This document shows positions 22,816 through 36,000 of a stretch of DNA of 64,000 bases, in pieces; the first letter of the stretch is position 1; every line of letters starts with the position of its first letter. The notes beneath the pieces are model-generated. The model saw only the letters and a list, made by a program, of their open reading frames with translations, made no database searches and was not told the DNA's origin. Made by a program: the position numbers and the translations under genes. The DNA comes from Sarcomyxa edulis (taxonomy: Eukaryota; Basidiomycota; Agaricomycetes; Agaricales; Mycenaceae), in assembly GCA_009761415.1 (NCBI GenBank), contig QUOL01000014.1, positions 682,001 through 746,000 on the forward strand, written 5' to 3'.

Positions 22816-24322
22816 ATGGCTCCGACCACCAAAGCATCTAGTTTCCTCGCAGAATCGTTAGCCACTCTATCAAAATCTGTACACGAAGCAGTATGCAACA
22901 ACACAATCTCAGTGGGGTGGTCGGACTGATCGCTATATAGTTTGCAGATGTCGAAAAACAAAGTCGACTTGAGGTGGCACGAGCTGTCGCCGACGCGACT
23001 AAAGCAAGACGTGAACGCGACGAAGCAGTAGATAAACTACACACCCTCGAAATAGAGGAGTCACTTGCCACGCAGGAACTGGTGAAGATTCGTGCCGCGG
23101 TATGCTTATCATTGATTGTCTATCCATCCCGGATCTGACACCCCTCGGTCTTGCTGTAGCTCGAGCAGGCTGAACTTACGGTAGGTTCTTATATTCAAGC
23201 CTCTAATTCACTCTCTCATTCTGGGATAGATTGCCCACCAAGCTGAGACAATCATGCAGCTCCATCGCGAAATAACTCAATGGAAGGGCCAATCTCAGAA
23301 CTGGCAAGAGCATTTCCTTCGAGTCGAGCAACAGAGGTGCGCACTATCCACAAGAAACGAAGACTTGGCAGAACAATTGCTTGTAAGCATGGACGACAAG
23401 GACATTGATCTAAATGGAATCACTGAACTACATCTAGCAGACCAGATCCGTCATTACCAGTACACCATATACCCCGAAACCTAATTATACCGACGTGAAC
23501 CCCGACTCTGCAATACCATCTTCATCCGTTACGAAGAGGGCGTCGAGCTCCAAAGCACCACCTGCGTACAAATCTGTTGCGCCCATTAGTAGCGGTGAAG
23601 ATGGCCCTGCGACAATCAGTGCCAATAAGCCACAACGATCTACACGTCCAGCACCCTCCAAACAAACCGCGAAAACGCCCAAATCACAGGCATCTACTTC
23701 CAAAGGCAAAAATCAGAAAGCCACACCACGAGCGCCAGCTACCCAGAAACATGTATCTCCTGAAGCATCACCTCGACAACCCACACCACCTCGACAGACG
23801 TTTATCCGTCGTGTACAAGCAGTAATACAAGTACCTATCAAGGATGAAGAAGAAGACGCCAATGCTTTATTCACTCCTAGCGACGATGATGAAGGTCCAC
23901 GTTCGAGGCAAGCTATTGCAGCATGGAGCGCGAACACGAGCGCCAGTATAGGGAGAAAGAGACCGAGGATTGAGGATGACGACCACGACGAGTTGGAACT
24001 CAGTTACGGTGAGGATAATGACGAGAGCGGGAATTACATTGACGAAGAAGGGTTAGAGGAAGCGCAGTCTGAAGAGGAAGATGAATTGATGCTTCGTGCT
24101 GAGGTGGGTCTATCCGCTTTTCTTCTTGTGCAGATATCTCATTCTCTGTAGGATCATCGTATACCCCATCCTCAGCCTAAGGCTGCTGCGACGAGAACAA
24201 AGACGCCCGCGAAAAAGGCTCCAACGATAGCAAGCAGCCCCAAGAAACGCAAACTCGTCGCCAATGCGAATCTCGATGAGAAACATGAAAAGCCCTTGCC
24301 TAAGAATCGCAGACGTCAATGA
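22816..24322 (+). CDS. Coiled-coil protein with acidic region and nuclear localisation signals, function unknown
   Basis: Six exons: 22816-22890, 22941-23099, 23160-23180, 23230-23382, 23438-24103, 24152-24322; 414 aa. Residues about 25-130 form an almost continuous heptad-like helix (EKQSRLEVARAVADATKARR; LEQAELTIAHQAETIMQLHR; WQEHFLRVEQQR). A Pro/Ser/Lys-rich middle follows, then an acidic stretch (IEDDDHDELELSYGEDNDES) and a basic C-terminus with SPKKRKL and PKNRRRQ, consistent with a nuclear protein. I do not recognise a family. The layout (N-terminal coiled coil, basic/acidic disordered tail) is seen in chromatin- or kinetochore-associated proteins, but that is only a suggestion. The acceptor of exon 2 was chosen because it alone keeps the helix frame. 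Confidence 0.75.
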
Positions 24323-24539
24323 CCGCCGCCCTCACTGTACTCTCTACTCTCCGTTTCTCTGCTGCTTGTGCGTGTATTTATACATAAGATAATGTTCTGG
24401 GTGCCCTTCTGTATTTGCCTTGTATTTTTACACATCTTCCGAGTCCTCTCATTGCTTTCTTGTTCTCGTTATCGGTGTGGTATAGCTTAGAAATTACATT
24501 CCGCAGAGAGATATATAAGTAACACATACGTGTTTACCT

Positions 24540-26313
24540 CTACATGAGTTTCCCAGATCCGTACTGCGCTGGACCATGGCCATTAGCCGTGGCTCCTGCT
24601 GCTTTTTTCAGTTTCAGTGCACGGCTGGTAGCGAACAGGACGCTATCCAGGAGCGATGCCACAGTTAGTACTCCTCCGACAATCGCGCATGTCCTGTAGA
24701 CCAGAGTCAACATTGATAGTCTGTCAAAAGGGGATGATAAGGAAATGCTTGACTCACGATGTGATGAAATGGGCGAAGGATTGTCGGGTCTCCGAGTGGA
24801 CGACCAATATCGGCGATATCTCAAAGTTAAAGAAGGCGCCTGTAGGAAATTGCGAATTAATGAGCAATCAAACGTAACATTGAGCGGATATTAAGTGGAT
24901 TTTACCTGGTACGCCAGATACACCGTGTTGGAGGTGAACTCCTTGGGCAGTGTCTCCTTGTCCGCCGTCGGAGAGATCCCGTTCGAAGTGTGTCACACTG
25001 TATTGATGGGTATTGACCTAAAATTCGGTAAACCCATGAAGTGAGAATGTCTTGGAATCACAGTATGAAACAGCCTCACAGTTTTCCCATCCAGAGATCG
25101 AAATTGGGTCGACACGACCTTAAGGAAGTATTGGAACATGTATTGGGCTTTCGCAGTCTATATCGCACGTATAGGATGAGATGATTAGACAGAGAACAAA
25201 CCAAACCGAACGAAGCAAAGAGAACCCACCCGGAAAAACGCTCCATCCAAGGGATTGACCTTCAATCCCATCCGTTCTTTCATAGCTTGGCTAGTCTTCG
25301 CCTTCTGAATGTCGTACTCGTCGTCTCCTTCGAACGCCAGCCGATGTATGGTATGAGTGAAATCGTGCTTATTACCGTCATTTCGGAGGTATGGCACAAG
25401 CTCATAGATATTTCTAGAGCTAGTCTGGAATGAGCGGCCAGGGGATAGGTGTATATTCCCGATGACCTTGTTGACTCGGATGCGTCCAGAGATATTACAG
25501 CCTTCATCAGACTGTTCCTTCAGTTTTTCCGCCCATCCTTCATCCTTACACTGTACATGAAGGCAGAGCTTTCAGCGCAAGACTAGAGAAATATATGTCC
25601 AATATGCATACCTGCTCGATGGCATCTGGGTTCCCGAAACTCCATCCACGAGTCACATAAGCAGTACGGACTTCTTCGCAAGTGTTACAGCAGCCACTTG
25701 GAGGTTCAGTGCCACCATAACAGGAACCACAGTATCCCTCTGCTTTCTGGGAGTTGAGTTTATCAACGTCACTACCTAGTTGTGCACTGCGAGAGTCTGC
25801 AACGGGTACTCCGCGATCGCTGAGACGGGTCTTGAGGACGTTATGTGTGATGTCTCGTTGGGTTTCACCACTGATATCCATGACATCTAGACTGAGGACT
25901 GATAGGGAATGTTATTAGTGGTTCAAATGAAAGACGGATCATAGACTTACGGTAGCATGGCACTCTTGGGAATGTTATATTCATATTCACAGTGAGCTTC
26001 TCTCCTCTGCTCTTGTCCACCACAATGGACGTGTCGATGTTGACCCGTCGATAGTCGAGGAATTCCATGGTAGTAAAAGCCAATATAATTGCAGCAGACA
26101 GAATGGTCACTGTTACGACCGTAAGTTTCCTCTATGTCAGAAATATCGTAGAGACCCACAGAATGCGCCAGTACGAGTCTTGACCTTCACGTCCTCCGTA
26201 GTCTATCCCGCCATAAGATGTCAATACTTGTACGGATGAACGTGTCCTGCGAAAATACATGCCTTGCCGAAGGCATCGACGCCTTTGAGACTACCGAATA
26301 AACCCTTCGCCAT
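24540..26313 (-). CDS. ERV46: ERGIC3/Erv46-like COPII vesicle cargo receptor
   Basis: Membrane protein cycling between ER and Golgi that helps load cargo into COPII vesicles, normally with Erv41. Nine exons: 26263-26313, 26160-26202, 25951-26109, 25612-25898, 25230-25550, 25080-25157, 24906-25017, 24758-24839, 24540-24693; 428 aa. The N-terminus reads MAKGLFGSLKGVDAFGK then EDVKVKTRTGAF and a first membrane helix ILSAAIILAFTTMEF. The luminal domain has MNITFPRVPCY, DVMDISGE and the Cys cluster GYCGSCYGG, GCCNTCEEVR. The second membrane helix is CAIVGGVLTVASLLDSVLF near the C-terminus. Intron 1 uses a GC donor (AAG|GCATGT). Neighbouring VPS45 on the same strand is also a trafficking gene. Confidence 0.95.
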
Positions 26314-26577
26314 GTTGACCTAGCCCAGACCTGTGTAACAACCCGAAGGATAGAAAGCAAACCAGACAGCAAGAAAGCAGAAAAGAGAAGAGAAACGGAG
26401 AAGTTGACAAAAGTACGCGCAGCGGACGGAGAGAGTGTATGATGCGACCTTCACGTGGATTGTTGACGTGTCAAAATCCGGGGCCTCCAAACCTTTCCCG
26501 GATATTCTCCGCATAAGAACTGACAATAAAATTACACGGCGAGTACTAGCAAGTCCCAATAAATGTATGGAACGATA

Positions 26578-29068
26578 TCACTGTATACTAATCCGATCGA
26601 CGCCTTGCTTGACCTTCCCAAGCAAGTTCCTCATTCCATCTCTAAGCCCATCGGCTTGAACTCCAACTCCTTCCCCGCTGGTTCTGTATACACCAGTCCC
26701 TCCTGGCCCCCCAAGGCTTACATTGACTCCACCAAGGTTCAAGTTCAGAGAAGGCGCGTTCGTAGCCGATTCCGGGGGCGGTTCAAAGACTGAACTTGGG
26801 AAAGAAGCTGCAGCTGTCCGAACCATCTCAAGATACCTGGTAGAACAGATTAAGCATACTCAGAAGCTAAAGTAGGAATACGAAATGGCTTACGAGGAGG
26901 AATTGTGGACACATGTTCCACCAAGTAATAATCGCGTACCAGATGCAGAAGGTATGCCACCATTGGAGGCCGCAACAGGATCTTGGTTGAACAGAGTTAC
27001 CGTTCGTGCTTCTTCATACGTCGTCCCACCAATCATGAAGATGATCACATCTTGAGGGCTGTCAAGATAAGGAGGTCAATGACTTTCTTCGTACTCGAAT
27101 ATAAAGTAGAACGAACCGCTGTAAACCAGCATTGAGCCCTGCGTCGATGAACGGATAACTTGTTTCTTTCAGCCGGCCCTTGAAAAGGTTTTCGAGCGTC
27201 TGAGACAAGTGCGGTGTGTGTTGCGTGTAGACATTTTCCACACCCTGCGATTTATGAGATGAATTCTCCGTCAGAAAAGACACGAATCAGAAAATATCAC
27301 CTTGAGACCTTTCAAGGCCGATCTTCCTTTCGCAAGCAAAGACTCGGTAGAAAATAAATCGTCTTGCCGTTGATCTGCTCCCGCTATGTTCAGGAATACA
27401 TAGACTAACTGTTCTGAGATCAGCGCCTTGTGAACAAGATGGGAAGACTGTTGCCACGTACGCGTGCATCCTCCCGTGAGACTCCATTTGACAGCATGAG
27501 ATTGATGAGAGACGCGATATTAATCGTCTGTGTCTTTTGGTATCGGAGGGCGTACAGAATCACGATGCGTAATTTGTTCCAAGCTGGAACTCCGGCATCG
27601 GTGACTATTGTTTGGACGCTCTGTAGAACACGATGTCAGAGAAGAAACAGACAATATATTTTTGACACTTGCCTTGTAATCGGCACCAGAGCTCGTCGCC
27701 AGTCCCTGCTCGACCTCGCCCACCTCTAACAGTTTATCCCGACCCACCAGACGACTCAGTTCACCTACCAAAGCCACATGCTTGCTGACATTGCCACCCA
27801 GTTTCCTAAACTCAGGATATTCCTCGACAAAGCGTTTCATATCTGATATTGAGTTTATAGACGACGGTGACTGGGCAAGAGAACGCGACTGATAGGACTG
27901 GACATAATTTTTCAGAGAAGTTCCCAGGTCTCCAAAGGTAGCTAGGAAGTGTGCTTGGAAAAATGGATCCGTCGTAGTAGTCAAGGTGATTTCCTGAGGG
28001 CTATCTCAGTACTTAAATACAGTGAAGCATGACCTGCACTCACGGATAGTTCAGGCCTGATATCAGGTACTAAACTTAGATCGACTCTGCCATTCTGGAT
28101 GCCGAGAAGTTCGTGCACCATAGCTTGGTAAGTCCATTGAGACAGAAGTGGGGTGACCGGGTCATTCCGTCGATCAAGGATAAGGAGCAAAGGGGATGGC
28201 TGTGTTGGCCTGAAATCAAACAGTGAAGCTTCAGACTGAACACGGTGCTGTGGGAGGACTGTCGGTCGTATATCTTGTACAGCGACAAGAAAAGACGCGT
28301 ACCTGAACCTCTACAGCAAGCTTCTTTGCCATGCCGCTCATTTTTTCGTATCGGATAAGGGGTTTCTTCTTCAGGCTGAGCAGAACCGCGGTGATTCCTT
28401 GGACAGAGCGCTCTAGAGCCTTGGGATCCCATGAGTTTGGTGTGGAACCGTACAACGGCTTAGAAAGGGAAGGTATATGGTTCAAGGAGAATAAGGACGG
28501 CAGTAGCGGGGCATAATCTGCGAAGTATTCCTTGGAGATATGGATCAGGCTATACGAAACTCGCATGTAGCAATGCCGGGCTCACCTGCACCTCCCGAAC
28601 GACTTCGTATTCATCCGCTTTGGCGAGTATCTCTATTGCCGTCTTGGTGAGGATATTGCTGAAGTCTGTAATAGGATGTAAGACATATTTTCGAACATAT
28701 TGGTTACGCGTCCCAATGATTCACCCACTGACACAAGTAGTACTCTCCATACTTGGGTTCTCTAAGCTCTGCCTCCAAGGCCTCAAGACTGTCCTCGCTA
28801 TTCTGAAGAAAGCACACGCATTTCATATGAGGCATACGGTCTCTCTTCTTGTTGTCTATCCGGTCGGTCAGATAGACTTGGTGCGAAAGCAAAGTTGATT
28901 GGGTAGAAGCCAGGGAAACAATTGGTGTCTGTGAAACAGTTGTATCTATTTTCTTGACACGGTGGTGTGTAGACGTACCGTGTGTGTATCTAGCAGCAAG
29001 ACCTTCATGGCAGATGGAACTGCGACGAGCTTGCTGATGTAGGTCTCAACTGCTTTGACCACGTCCAT
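26578..29068 (-). CDS. VPS45: Vps45, Sec1/Munc18-family SNARE regulator
   Basis: SM protein that binds endosomal and trans-Golgi syntaxins to promote SNARE assembly in Golgi-to-endosome traffic. Eleven exons: 28979-29068, 28733-28928, 28586-28665, 28303-28530, 28044-28247, 27673-27993, 27462-27620, 27301-27408, 27117-27244, 26894-27058, 26578-26836; 645 aa. Recognisable blocks: [15 protein letters not shown] at the N-terminus, [60 protein letters not shown], and near the end [16 protein letters not shown]. Exon 5 was found only by frame: [16 protein letters not shown] precedes the LILDRRNDP block. Intron 6 has a GC donor (AAG|GCAAGT). The C-terminal tail is Gly/Pro-rich and extends past the conserved domain. 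Confidence 0.95.
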
Positions 29069-30730
29069 CGCGACCGATTTTCACGGAATAGAGATTATAT
29101 AGTCTGAATTATCTGGACTGTGAGTCCTGCCTGTGTTCGAGCATGCAAGTGGTGGAATGAGAGAGAGTGACGGAGGAGGTGACTGCGTCTTGGGCGTCTA
29201 TATGATTTCCCCCATTTGGCAACTTGGGTCACAGTAGGTCACCCAAGTCCTAGTCACGCATGCGCTTCTCTTCTCATTCTCCGACTGAGAGCCAATTTAT
29301 TCCTCACTCCAGTTATTCTCCACTAGACCCTGGATGCATTCGATTCTGGACTTGCTATTATCTCTCTCTGATATGTTTTTATCAGGATCTCATAGAAGTT
29401 GACTCGCACTCACATTCGAACCTCTTTCCATCATGATATGGCTGGCCAATTGACGATCGTTGCTCGGTCATGGCGATTTTCACAGGGAATACTCTTGTCT
29501 ATCATTAGCCTTATCCATGTTTTGCTGGGCCAGGCTTGGTTTTCTTGTCCATGTTCGGACATCAAGCTCTGTCCTCTACAGTCCGACTGCGGGAACTAGC
29601 GTCAGTTTTGGCCATGGACGTGCAGGGCTGAACTTGATCCTTCGCTGTATCTATCGGGCTCTCATGAATCCCGCTCCATTCTGTTCGGAGTTGGTGTCTG
29701 TCAACGGTGTTCTTTGTGTACTCCAAGACGTGGCGTCTGATAGAAAATTTCGACTATCTTCGAAGCTCACGATTTCGTTTACATGCTTCTACATCTTGGC
29801 TAGATTCTGTCGATTTTCTACGCGAAATCGAATGTGTTTACCCCCATCCGAGCTCAATACAATGAAGATAATCTGCTGGTGTTCGTTCAACGTTCAGTCG
29901 TCCGTGGTAGGCTATGGTTCTTTTCACTAATGATTGGTGCTAGAAACCCAATCACTAGTTCTGGTTACGTATGCGAGGTTTAAAAATCAAGGGTTTATAC
30001 TTAGGCGAGTCTTCTGCGGTTGTCCGTCTCCTGCTCATGACATTTGACGATTTCTCTATATCAGATATGAAGACAGAAGTTCTTGATACGCATCCTCCCT
30101 CTCTCCATCTAGCCCAGTATGCGTCCTTCGGATCGTGGCGCAGATTCATGTGGTCGCTGCTGCTCGATTTGGTCTTCCGTTACAGATCTTCCACCTGCCA
30201 GTCCTGTTCGTGGGTAGCTTTTTTTTCGACAGTGACTTCTCAGGTCTTCTCAGATACCCAACATGACCTGAGAGTGTTGGAAATTAAACAGGTTAGAGTA
30301 ATTCTACACGCGATGATAGATTGATCGTCATGTATGGAACTTCTTGCTCAAACTACCCCGCTTTCCTCCTCATGATGCTGTGCGGGGATGACCTCTACAT
30401 GAAGGCCGGTGTGAATGAATTAATTCCAATGTGCACTCAAGAGTAGGCAAGCTAGAACCGATTTACTTAGGACTAGCGGAAAATATATCTATAATGAGGG
30501 GCTAAAATACACATCGGGATGGCAGCGATCGTCTTTGCACGTACTCCGATTTCTGGAGCCTCCCTTAGCCCGTCCACATCAGTACGTTTTCTGTTCTTTT
30601 CAGGTTTGTTCTTCCTCAAACAGCAAATTACCGGTAAACCGTCACCGTCAGTCCAATTACCCAGAAGAAGGCTCCACTCCAGTCTGGAAGGGCTACAATT
30701 CGAATTCCCTGGATCCTATTTAACCCACAT
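29069..30730. other. Intergenic region between VPS45 and GSKIP-domain gene
   Basis: 1.66 kb between two divergent genes. A possible upstream spliced frame (30519-30581 joined to 30605-30723) ends in a stop before the GSKIP exon and may be a leader ORF. I see no other supported gene; several 60-150 codon frames on the plus strand look random. Confidence 0.45.
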
Positions 30731-31151
30731 ATGTCTGCGCAATGCGTATTCAATCCCCTCGAATTTATTCCATTCCAAACGATGTGCTCTACCGGTATAC
30801 CCTCCACTTTCTTCACGACCGAGCTGCACCAAGCGCTCCTTGAGCAAAAGTTCGGCATCAGCACCTTCCATCTTACGACCTCCACAACGTCTTTACGAGC
30901 TGCAGCATTCGTGACATTATTAGAGGGGAACACTATTACTATCTCGCTTACTTCTCGTGGTTATACTGTGAGATTCGCAGTTAATTGCCCGGCTCGCTTC
31001 ATGCTGATCATTGTCTTCTTAGATTGAAACATCCAAAAGCCCCCGAGGGAAAATATTCGAAAGTCTCGAACAACTACTTCAATCCATAAGCCCTCTGTAT
31101 GAAAAGAAGAGACAAGAGCTTTTGGTTCACGAACTGGAAAAGATATCATAG
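30731..31151 (+). CDS. GSKIP-domain protein
   Basis: Two exons, 30731-30967 and 31023-31151, give 121 aa. The body matches the GSKIP/CLU-N type fold: FFTTELHQALLEQKFGIS, then AAAFVTLLEGNTITISLTSR, and in exon 2 GKIFESLEQLLQSISPLYEK. GSKIP proteins in animals bind GSK3 and protein kinase A; in fungi the role is largely uncharacterised, so only the domain can be asserted. An alternative start at 30782 (MCSTGIPSTFF) removes 17 residues that look less protein-like and may be the true N-terminus. Convergent with the OGFr-domain gene, 305 bp apart. Confidence 0.75.
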
Positions 31152-31455
31152 GCATACCCTTATTTCTTCTTGGATGGAGTTTCAATCCACTTGGATAGGT
31201 GAGATGATGCGCCGCATCTTTGTCTACAACATACTTACTCGATTTTTTATCGCAGCGGACACATCTTAGACACATACTTCTCTTAACGCCTACTGTACCA
31301 TATAGTACTGTACAATCAACATCGTCGCGGAAGCTGACACGAACAATATCTCTAGACTGGTCCTTTCGAATGCCCTTCCCAAAATATCATCGAGCCCTGC
31401 AGCTATCACGAGATGCTACACTTCTATTCAAAGTACAGGTGAATTTTGATATGTT

Positions 31456-32378
31456 TCAAGACTCGGTTTCCTCTCTCAAACTTCCCGTCTTCGCTCGTCT
31501 TTCCAATGCATCCTTGTACATATCCCTCGTAAAAACGTAGCCATCCCCTACAGAACGAACCTTCTTGATTGCTTCACCGATCCACGTTCTCTCTTCGTCG
31601 TTGCGCATGCAGTTAGCCCACCACCTATCCATACTGCCACGAATTCCTTGAGTGTTTAGTTCATTGTTCTCACTTTGTTCTTGGAGAACGTGTAGCAGAA
31701 GACCCGCATTCAAGCGCTCGAGCCCAAGCTCAGACAGACATTTCAAGATGCGAGATATCCGCAAATTGTTATGAGAAGATCCTATGAAAACGGTGCATAG
31801 CTTCAGTCCTAGATTGGTAGCAACTCCGGATCGGAATCCCACTTACGAACGAGGTTATGGTATCGGGAGAGATAATTTCGGGGTGGCAAAGATCGGTCAA
31901 TCAAACCTGTCTCAAGAGATACAAGACGCATCCCATAGAAGTCCAGCATCAGGCGATATGAAGCCACAATCCGTTCCACGATGATGGGGTCAGATTTCAT
32001 GGCGTCGATTTCATGTGGTTGAAGGGGTTGCGACTCATAGTTCATCCCATGTTCTCGGACAGGGAATCTAGAGCCCCAAGGTGCATTCATCTAGTGTCAA
32101 TCGAATACGAATAATCAAAGCTAACCTACAGCCACTGAATGTATCCGTGTTTGTATTCCAATTTCGTGTAATCGCCGAACCATCTGGAAGGATTTCAGGT
32201 CATACGCGTAGATAGAGGTCAAGTAGGCTTACTGGTCGTGTATCTCCTCAATCAGAAGATTGTCCGGACGACAACGAAAGGTGTTCGAATAGAAGTTCAA
32301 GTTCGCCGACTGAGACTCGTGATCTCCTTTCTGTGGATAGCCATCTAGAAATTCTTGGACATCGCGGGGAAGCGACAT
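31456..32378 (-). CDS. Opioid growth factor receptor (OGFr) domain protein
   Basis: Four exons: 32233-32378, 32130-32183, 31847-32067, 31456-31781; 248 aa. The OGFr conserved region is clear: NLNFYSNTFRCRPDNLLIEE, HDQWFGDYTKLEYKHGYIQW, LFPVREHGMNYESQPL, RIVASYRLMLDFYGMRL and RSSHNNLRISRILKCLSELG. The domain is named from a vertebrate nuclear-envelope receptor, but its biochemical role in fungi is not established. The third acceptor (TCTAG before ATTCCC) was chosen over an earlier TAG because only it gives the conserved QWLFPVREHG joint. No signal peptide or membrane segment. Confidence 0.9.
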
Positions 32379-32854
32379 TTTCGGGACGTCCTGTCAAGGG
32401 CTGACGGCGACGAAAGGATTCGAAGTTTCGAGATGGGGTTGGCACTGGTAGTGGCTTGACGCGCCGACCACCGGCCAAGGCCACTGTAGCGGAGACTGAG
32501 CGGAGATCGAAGTATCTTTCTCGGCTTCGAATTCCGAGTCTGAATCTTTCTTCATGCCAGTTACATCGGACCTGTTACCGTCTTTCTTTCGTTATTCCGG
32601 ATCTGTCTCGCTATCTAGGCAGTCATTGCGTTATGTCTCTTCCAGAGCATGGCTTTGGTTCATTCTCGATATTGTCGAGAAGCTAGAACAATAAAGGCCA
32701 GGTTTCACCCCATGTCTCTTGGCGCTTTCCGCGGATAGGCGCTACAGCAGCAACACAAGCTTGGGTTTCGTGGATCATCCAAGGGTTGGTTGACGCGCAA
32801 TCAACGCGACGAACCGGACAGACTAATCAGTTTGTGATACGACGAGAATGGGAG

Positions 32855-33080
32855 AGCTCAAGAATGCGCAGGCACAACAGGGATTGTTGCCCACCTGCAA
32901 GAGCTCCATCCAGGCCAAGTTGCGCTCCATAGGGCTCAGGATGACTTGCTCATTGATGATGAGTCGATGACGGATAAGCCAGGAACCAGGCTACCTGGTG
33001 AGAAGTTGGTCCATCTGGGAGATTTGTTGAACAAGATGCTGGTTAATCGCACAAAGAATAGGATCAGGATCCAGGCGGTC
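32855..33080 (+). other. Possible isolated exon, unrecognised
   Basis: The frame reads protein-like text (TGIVAHLQELHPGQVALHRA, then DDLLIDDESMTDKPGTRLPG and GDLLNKMLVNRTKNRIR) and ends at a GTAAGT donor. I could not join it to convincing flanking exons, so it is either a gene fragment or chance. Confidence 0.2.
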
Positions 33081-36000
33081 GTAAGTCACCCCTGGTCTTG
33101 TTCATAATCCAGAGACTTGGGTGAAGATATCCGCAGTGACGGTCAGAGAGCCGGACTGACTACCGGGTGGAAGTTGGGGGAAAGGTGGAAAGCGACGCCA
33201 CCGTTACCTACCACCCGGTCCAAGACTCCGAATTTGAAAAGGACGATTTGAATCGTTGTCTTCTCCGGGTCTCTCGCCGACAGTGACCGACTTGTGTCAG
33301 CTTGTGTCCCATATTCATGTTCACTCGTTCTGTTCGTATGGCGTTACTGAGCTACGAAAACATGAAGATGAACTGGTACGATCTTGTGTCCAGACTTTGG
33401 TCTCTTCGGTCAAACACGACACACGTCAATACTCACTGAAGACAAGGTCGGTAACTTGAAACCATCCCATATGAACCAAGAATTTGACTTTTTAGAGCCT
33501 CAGGTTGCCGGAGGCCAATCCCTTTTCTATTCTTTAGATCCTTTTCTCTTGTTCCGATCGAAGCAGAGTTAAATGTTTAACTCTGAATCTATGCATTATG
33601 ACGCGTATCTGCTATCTCTAGAATTCCCGCGATTAGATACGCTGACACCTGGACCAATCATGCTATCTCTTGCGTTCAGGCTTCATACTTTCTTCCGCTG
33701 TTGTTGCTGCCATGCTGGTACTCCACTCAGGTCTCATTTCGCGAGCTTGTGTGAACCTTTCTGGTTCGTCTTCATTATCTGCTCGAAGTGCATGCGAACC
33801 ATCCTGTCGTTCATACAGAGTTCGGACACCAAAAAAAAAGTAACTGAAGCTCAGGCTCGATATTCTGATTGGCTCTTGTGAATCGATGCCCTCTCATTGG
33901 AGGTAAGCAATTCCCCGGTGTAAAGCCTGCAAAGCCGCGGTCATTAACCAATCATAATTCTTCAAAGCATGTCCAGAGACTTTCTACAAGACGCTTCAGT
34001 AATTTCGGATATCTTGCGTGCTATCGCGTGGAATGAACGATTCCCCTCTCCAGTTCCTTTCACCCCAGAACGCGCGCGGTTCAGTTTGCCTTGAATATCT
34101 CAAGGCACGGTCCGCCGACCGAACTGTACGTCTTAAGTGCGGAAGCCTCTGGGTCGATCTTTCGCCTTCGGATTGTTTCTTGCCTCGTGAAATCTCAGCT
34201 TCTCTCGTATTCCCTGATACGAGCCAACTTGCCATAATTGCTTGGTACGTTGATCGTGTCGTTTCCTGGGTAGATAACTGATTATTGTATTTGCCACAAC
34301 AGTCAGCGTTATCAGACATTGCTGTCATCAATTGGTTAACTGAGATACCAGCTTTGTTGTCTTTGATCAGAATAATGTTCGGTCGGTCCACCATCGCCGA
34401 TCGACCTCCATGATCACTTGTCCCCTGCATAGATTGATTTCCATTAAATCCGACATTTATCCCGAATAAACGCCAATACATACCAGGTGAAGCTAGTCTC
34501 ATATTTCCCCTCTCGTCTCTGGACAGCTGTGGACCTACCGGCGGAATAGCATTGTCTTATTCTTGCGTTCTGTGATGTACCTCCACGGTCAGCCACAGGC
34601 CTTTTGGGGTATAATCGGAATATCTAGACGCTGGCTAGTCGTGGAAACCGGGGTTGCACTTCAAAGAAGTGCCCAGGCTTGCGGTATAGTAGCTGGGAGA
34701 TAATATGTCTTCATTCGACTTGGACCTCAAAAGATATCTTTACGCGATCCAGACTCAACAATGGACTTCAATCCATTATGGTAACCCGCAGATATCCAAG
34801 AATTGTACCGGTGCGTTTCAACCGTTCTTGATATCACGAGAAGCTGGTTTACCGTCTTTGCATAGGCATGAGATCTCGAGTTATAAGGCCCAAGGCATAC
34901 TTAGAACACATCTGATCGGAGAAATAAATCTCGTTCAGAGATGCCTGCGGCAAGGCTGACAAGAAGATCAAGTACACTATCGTAGCTACCCTGACCTCCC
35001 GGTCCCAGGATCAGCACCCCGACTTGATTACCTCCATGAATCTTCCGGGTTTTACTCTCAATTTTTTGTGATCATGAGCTTGACGCATGCAATAATTCGA
35101 ACCCGGTTTGAGTCCGCTCGAGACAAGGAGGCACCATAACTTCAAGAGCACAGACCTTCATTGCGACGTGAAACGTTGCTGGGAAATGAAGACAGGGAAT
35201 GAGACCAGTCTCACCATCATAGGCAGTTAATCATGAGATGTAATAGAACGGTATCTTTTTTGTTCCACTGATTCCGAGGCGGAAGAAATGGCTCCGAGTC
35301 CGAGCAGGATTCAGAAGGGGTCTCTTATCCTTTGCCAAACACGGGCACGGGAGCAACCAGAAGGATCAAGTTATCTTGGCTTCGCGAGCCATCTATACAA
35401 AGCACTAGGTCCGCAAACTAGTTCAGCTCAGTAACGTGAGATCGCGGCCGCAAGCGAGAGTGTACATGGTCAGACGGAACGGCCCTTTGCGGTGAGGACT
35501 ACAGCTTGCTATCGAGGCCTGCTTCGCCCCGCGCCGATTATGTGGCGAAAACGGAACGACGGAAGAAGAGACGGCACACTAGCAGGAAGCTAGCAAAAAT
35601 CTCTCTGATGAAAATTGCGGGTTATATGCTGAGGGACGAGAACCCGTGAGATCCTGAAGTTGTATCCACGGCACAACTGAGTAATTCCACGTTTAAAAGC
35701 AGAGACAAGACGTCAAAATTGATGGGGATATTCCTGAGAGTACATACACATACAGCTAGTCGTGTTTTGGATGTCGTACACAGCAAGACCGTGGGGATCA
35801 GCGAGGGGGCTTTGAGTTTTGTACCACATGAAGATTCGCATGCAGGGGAATCAAGAGTTGTGACGTGGTCGACGATAATAGCACGGGCCTTGGTGATAGA
35901 CGCAAAATCACACTCATGTACTCGCATCGTCGACGGCGTATGTTGATTGGTGTAGGCACAGTGTTGCCCGAGTAGCCCGTTGTCGTTAGAAACCAAGATC

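Noticed and set aside
35060..35160. Possible tRNA because of a GGTTCGAAT-like string on the minus strand
   Set aside because: No A-box at suitable distance and no cloverleaf pairing.
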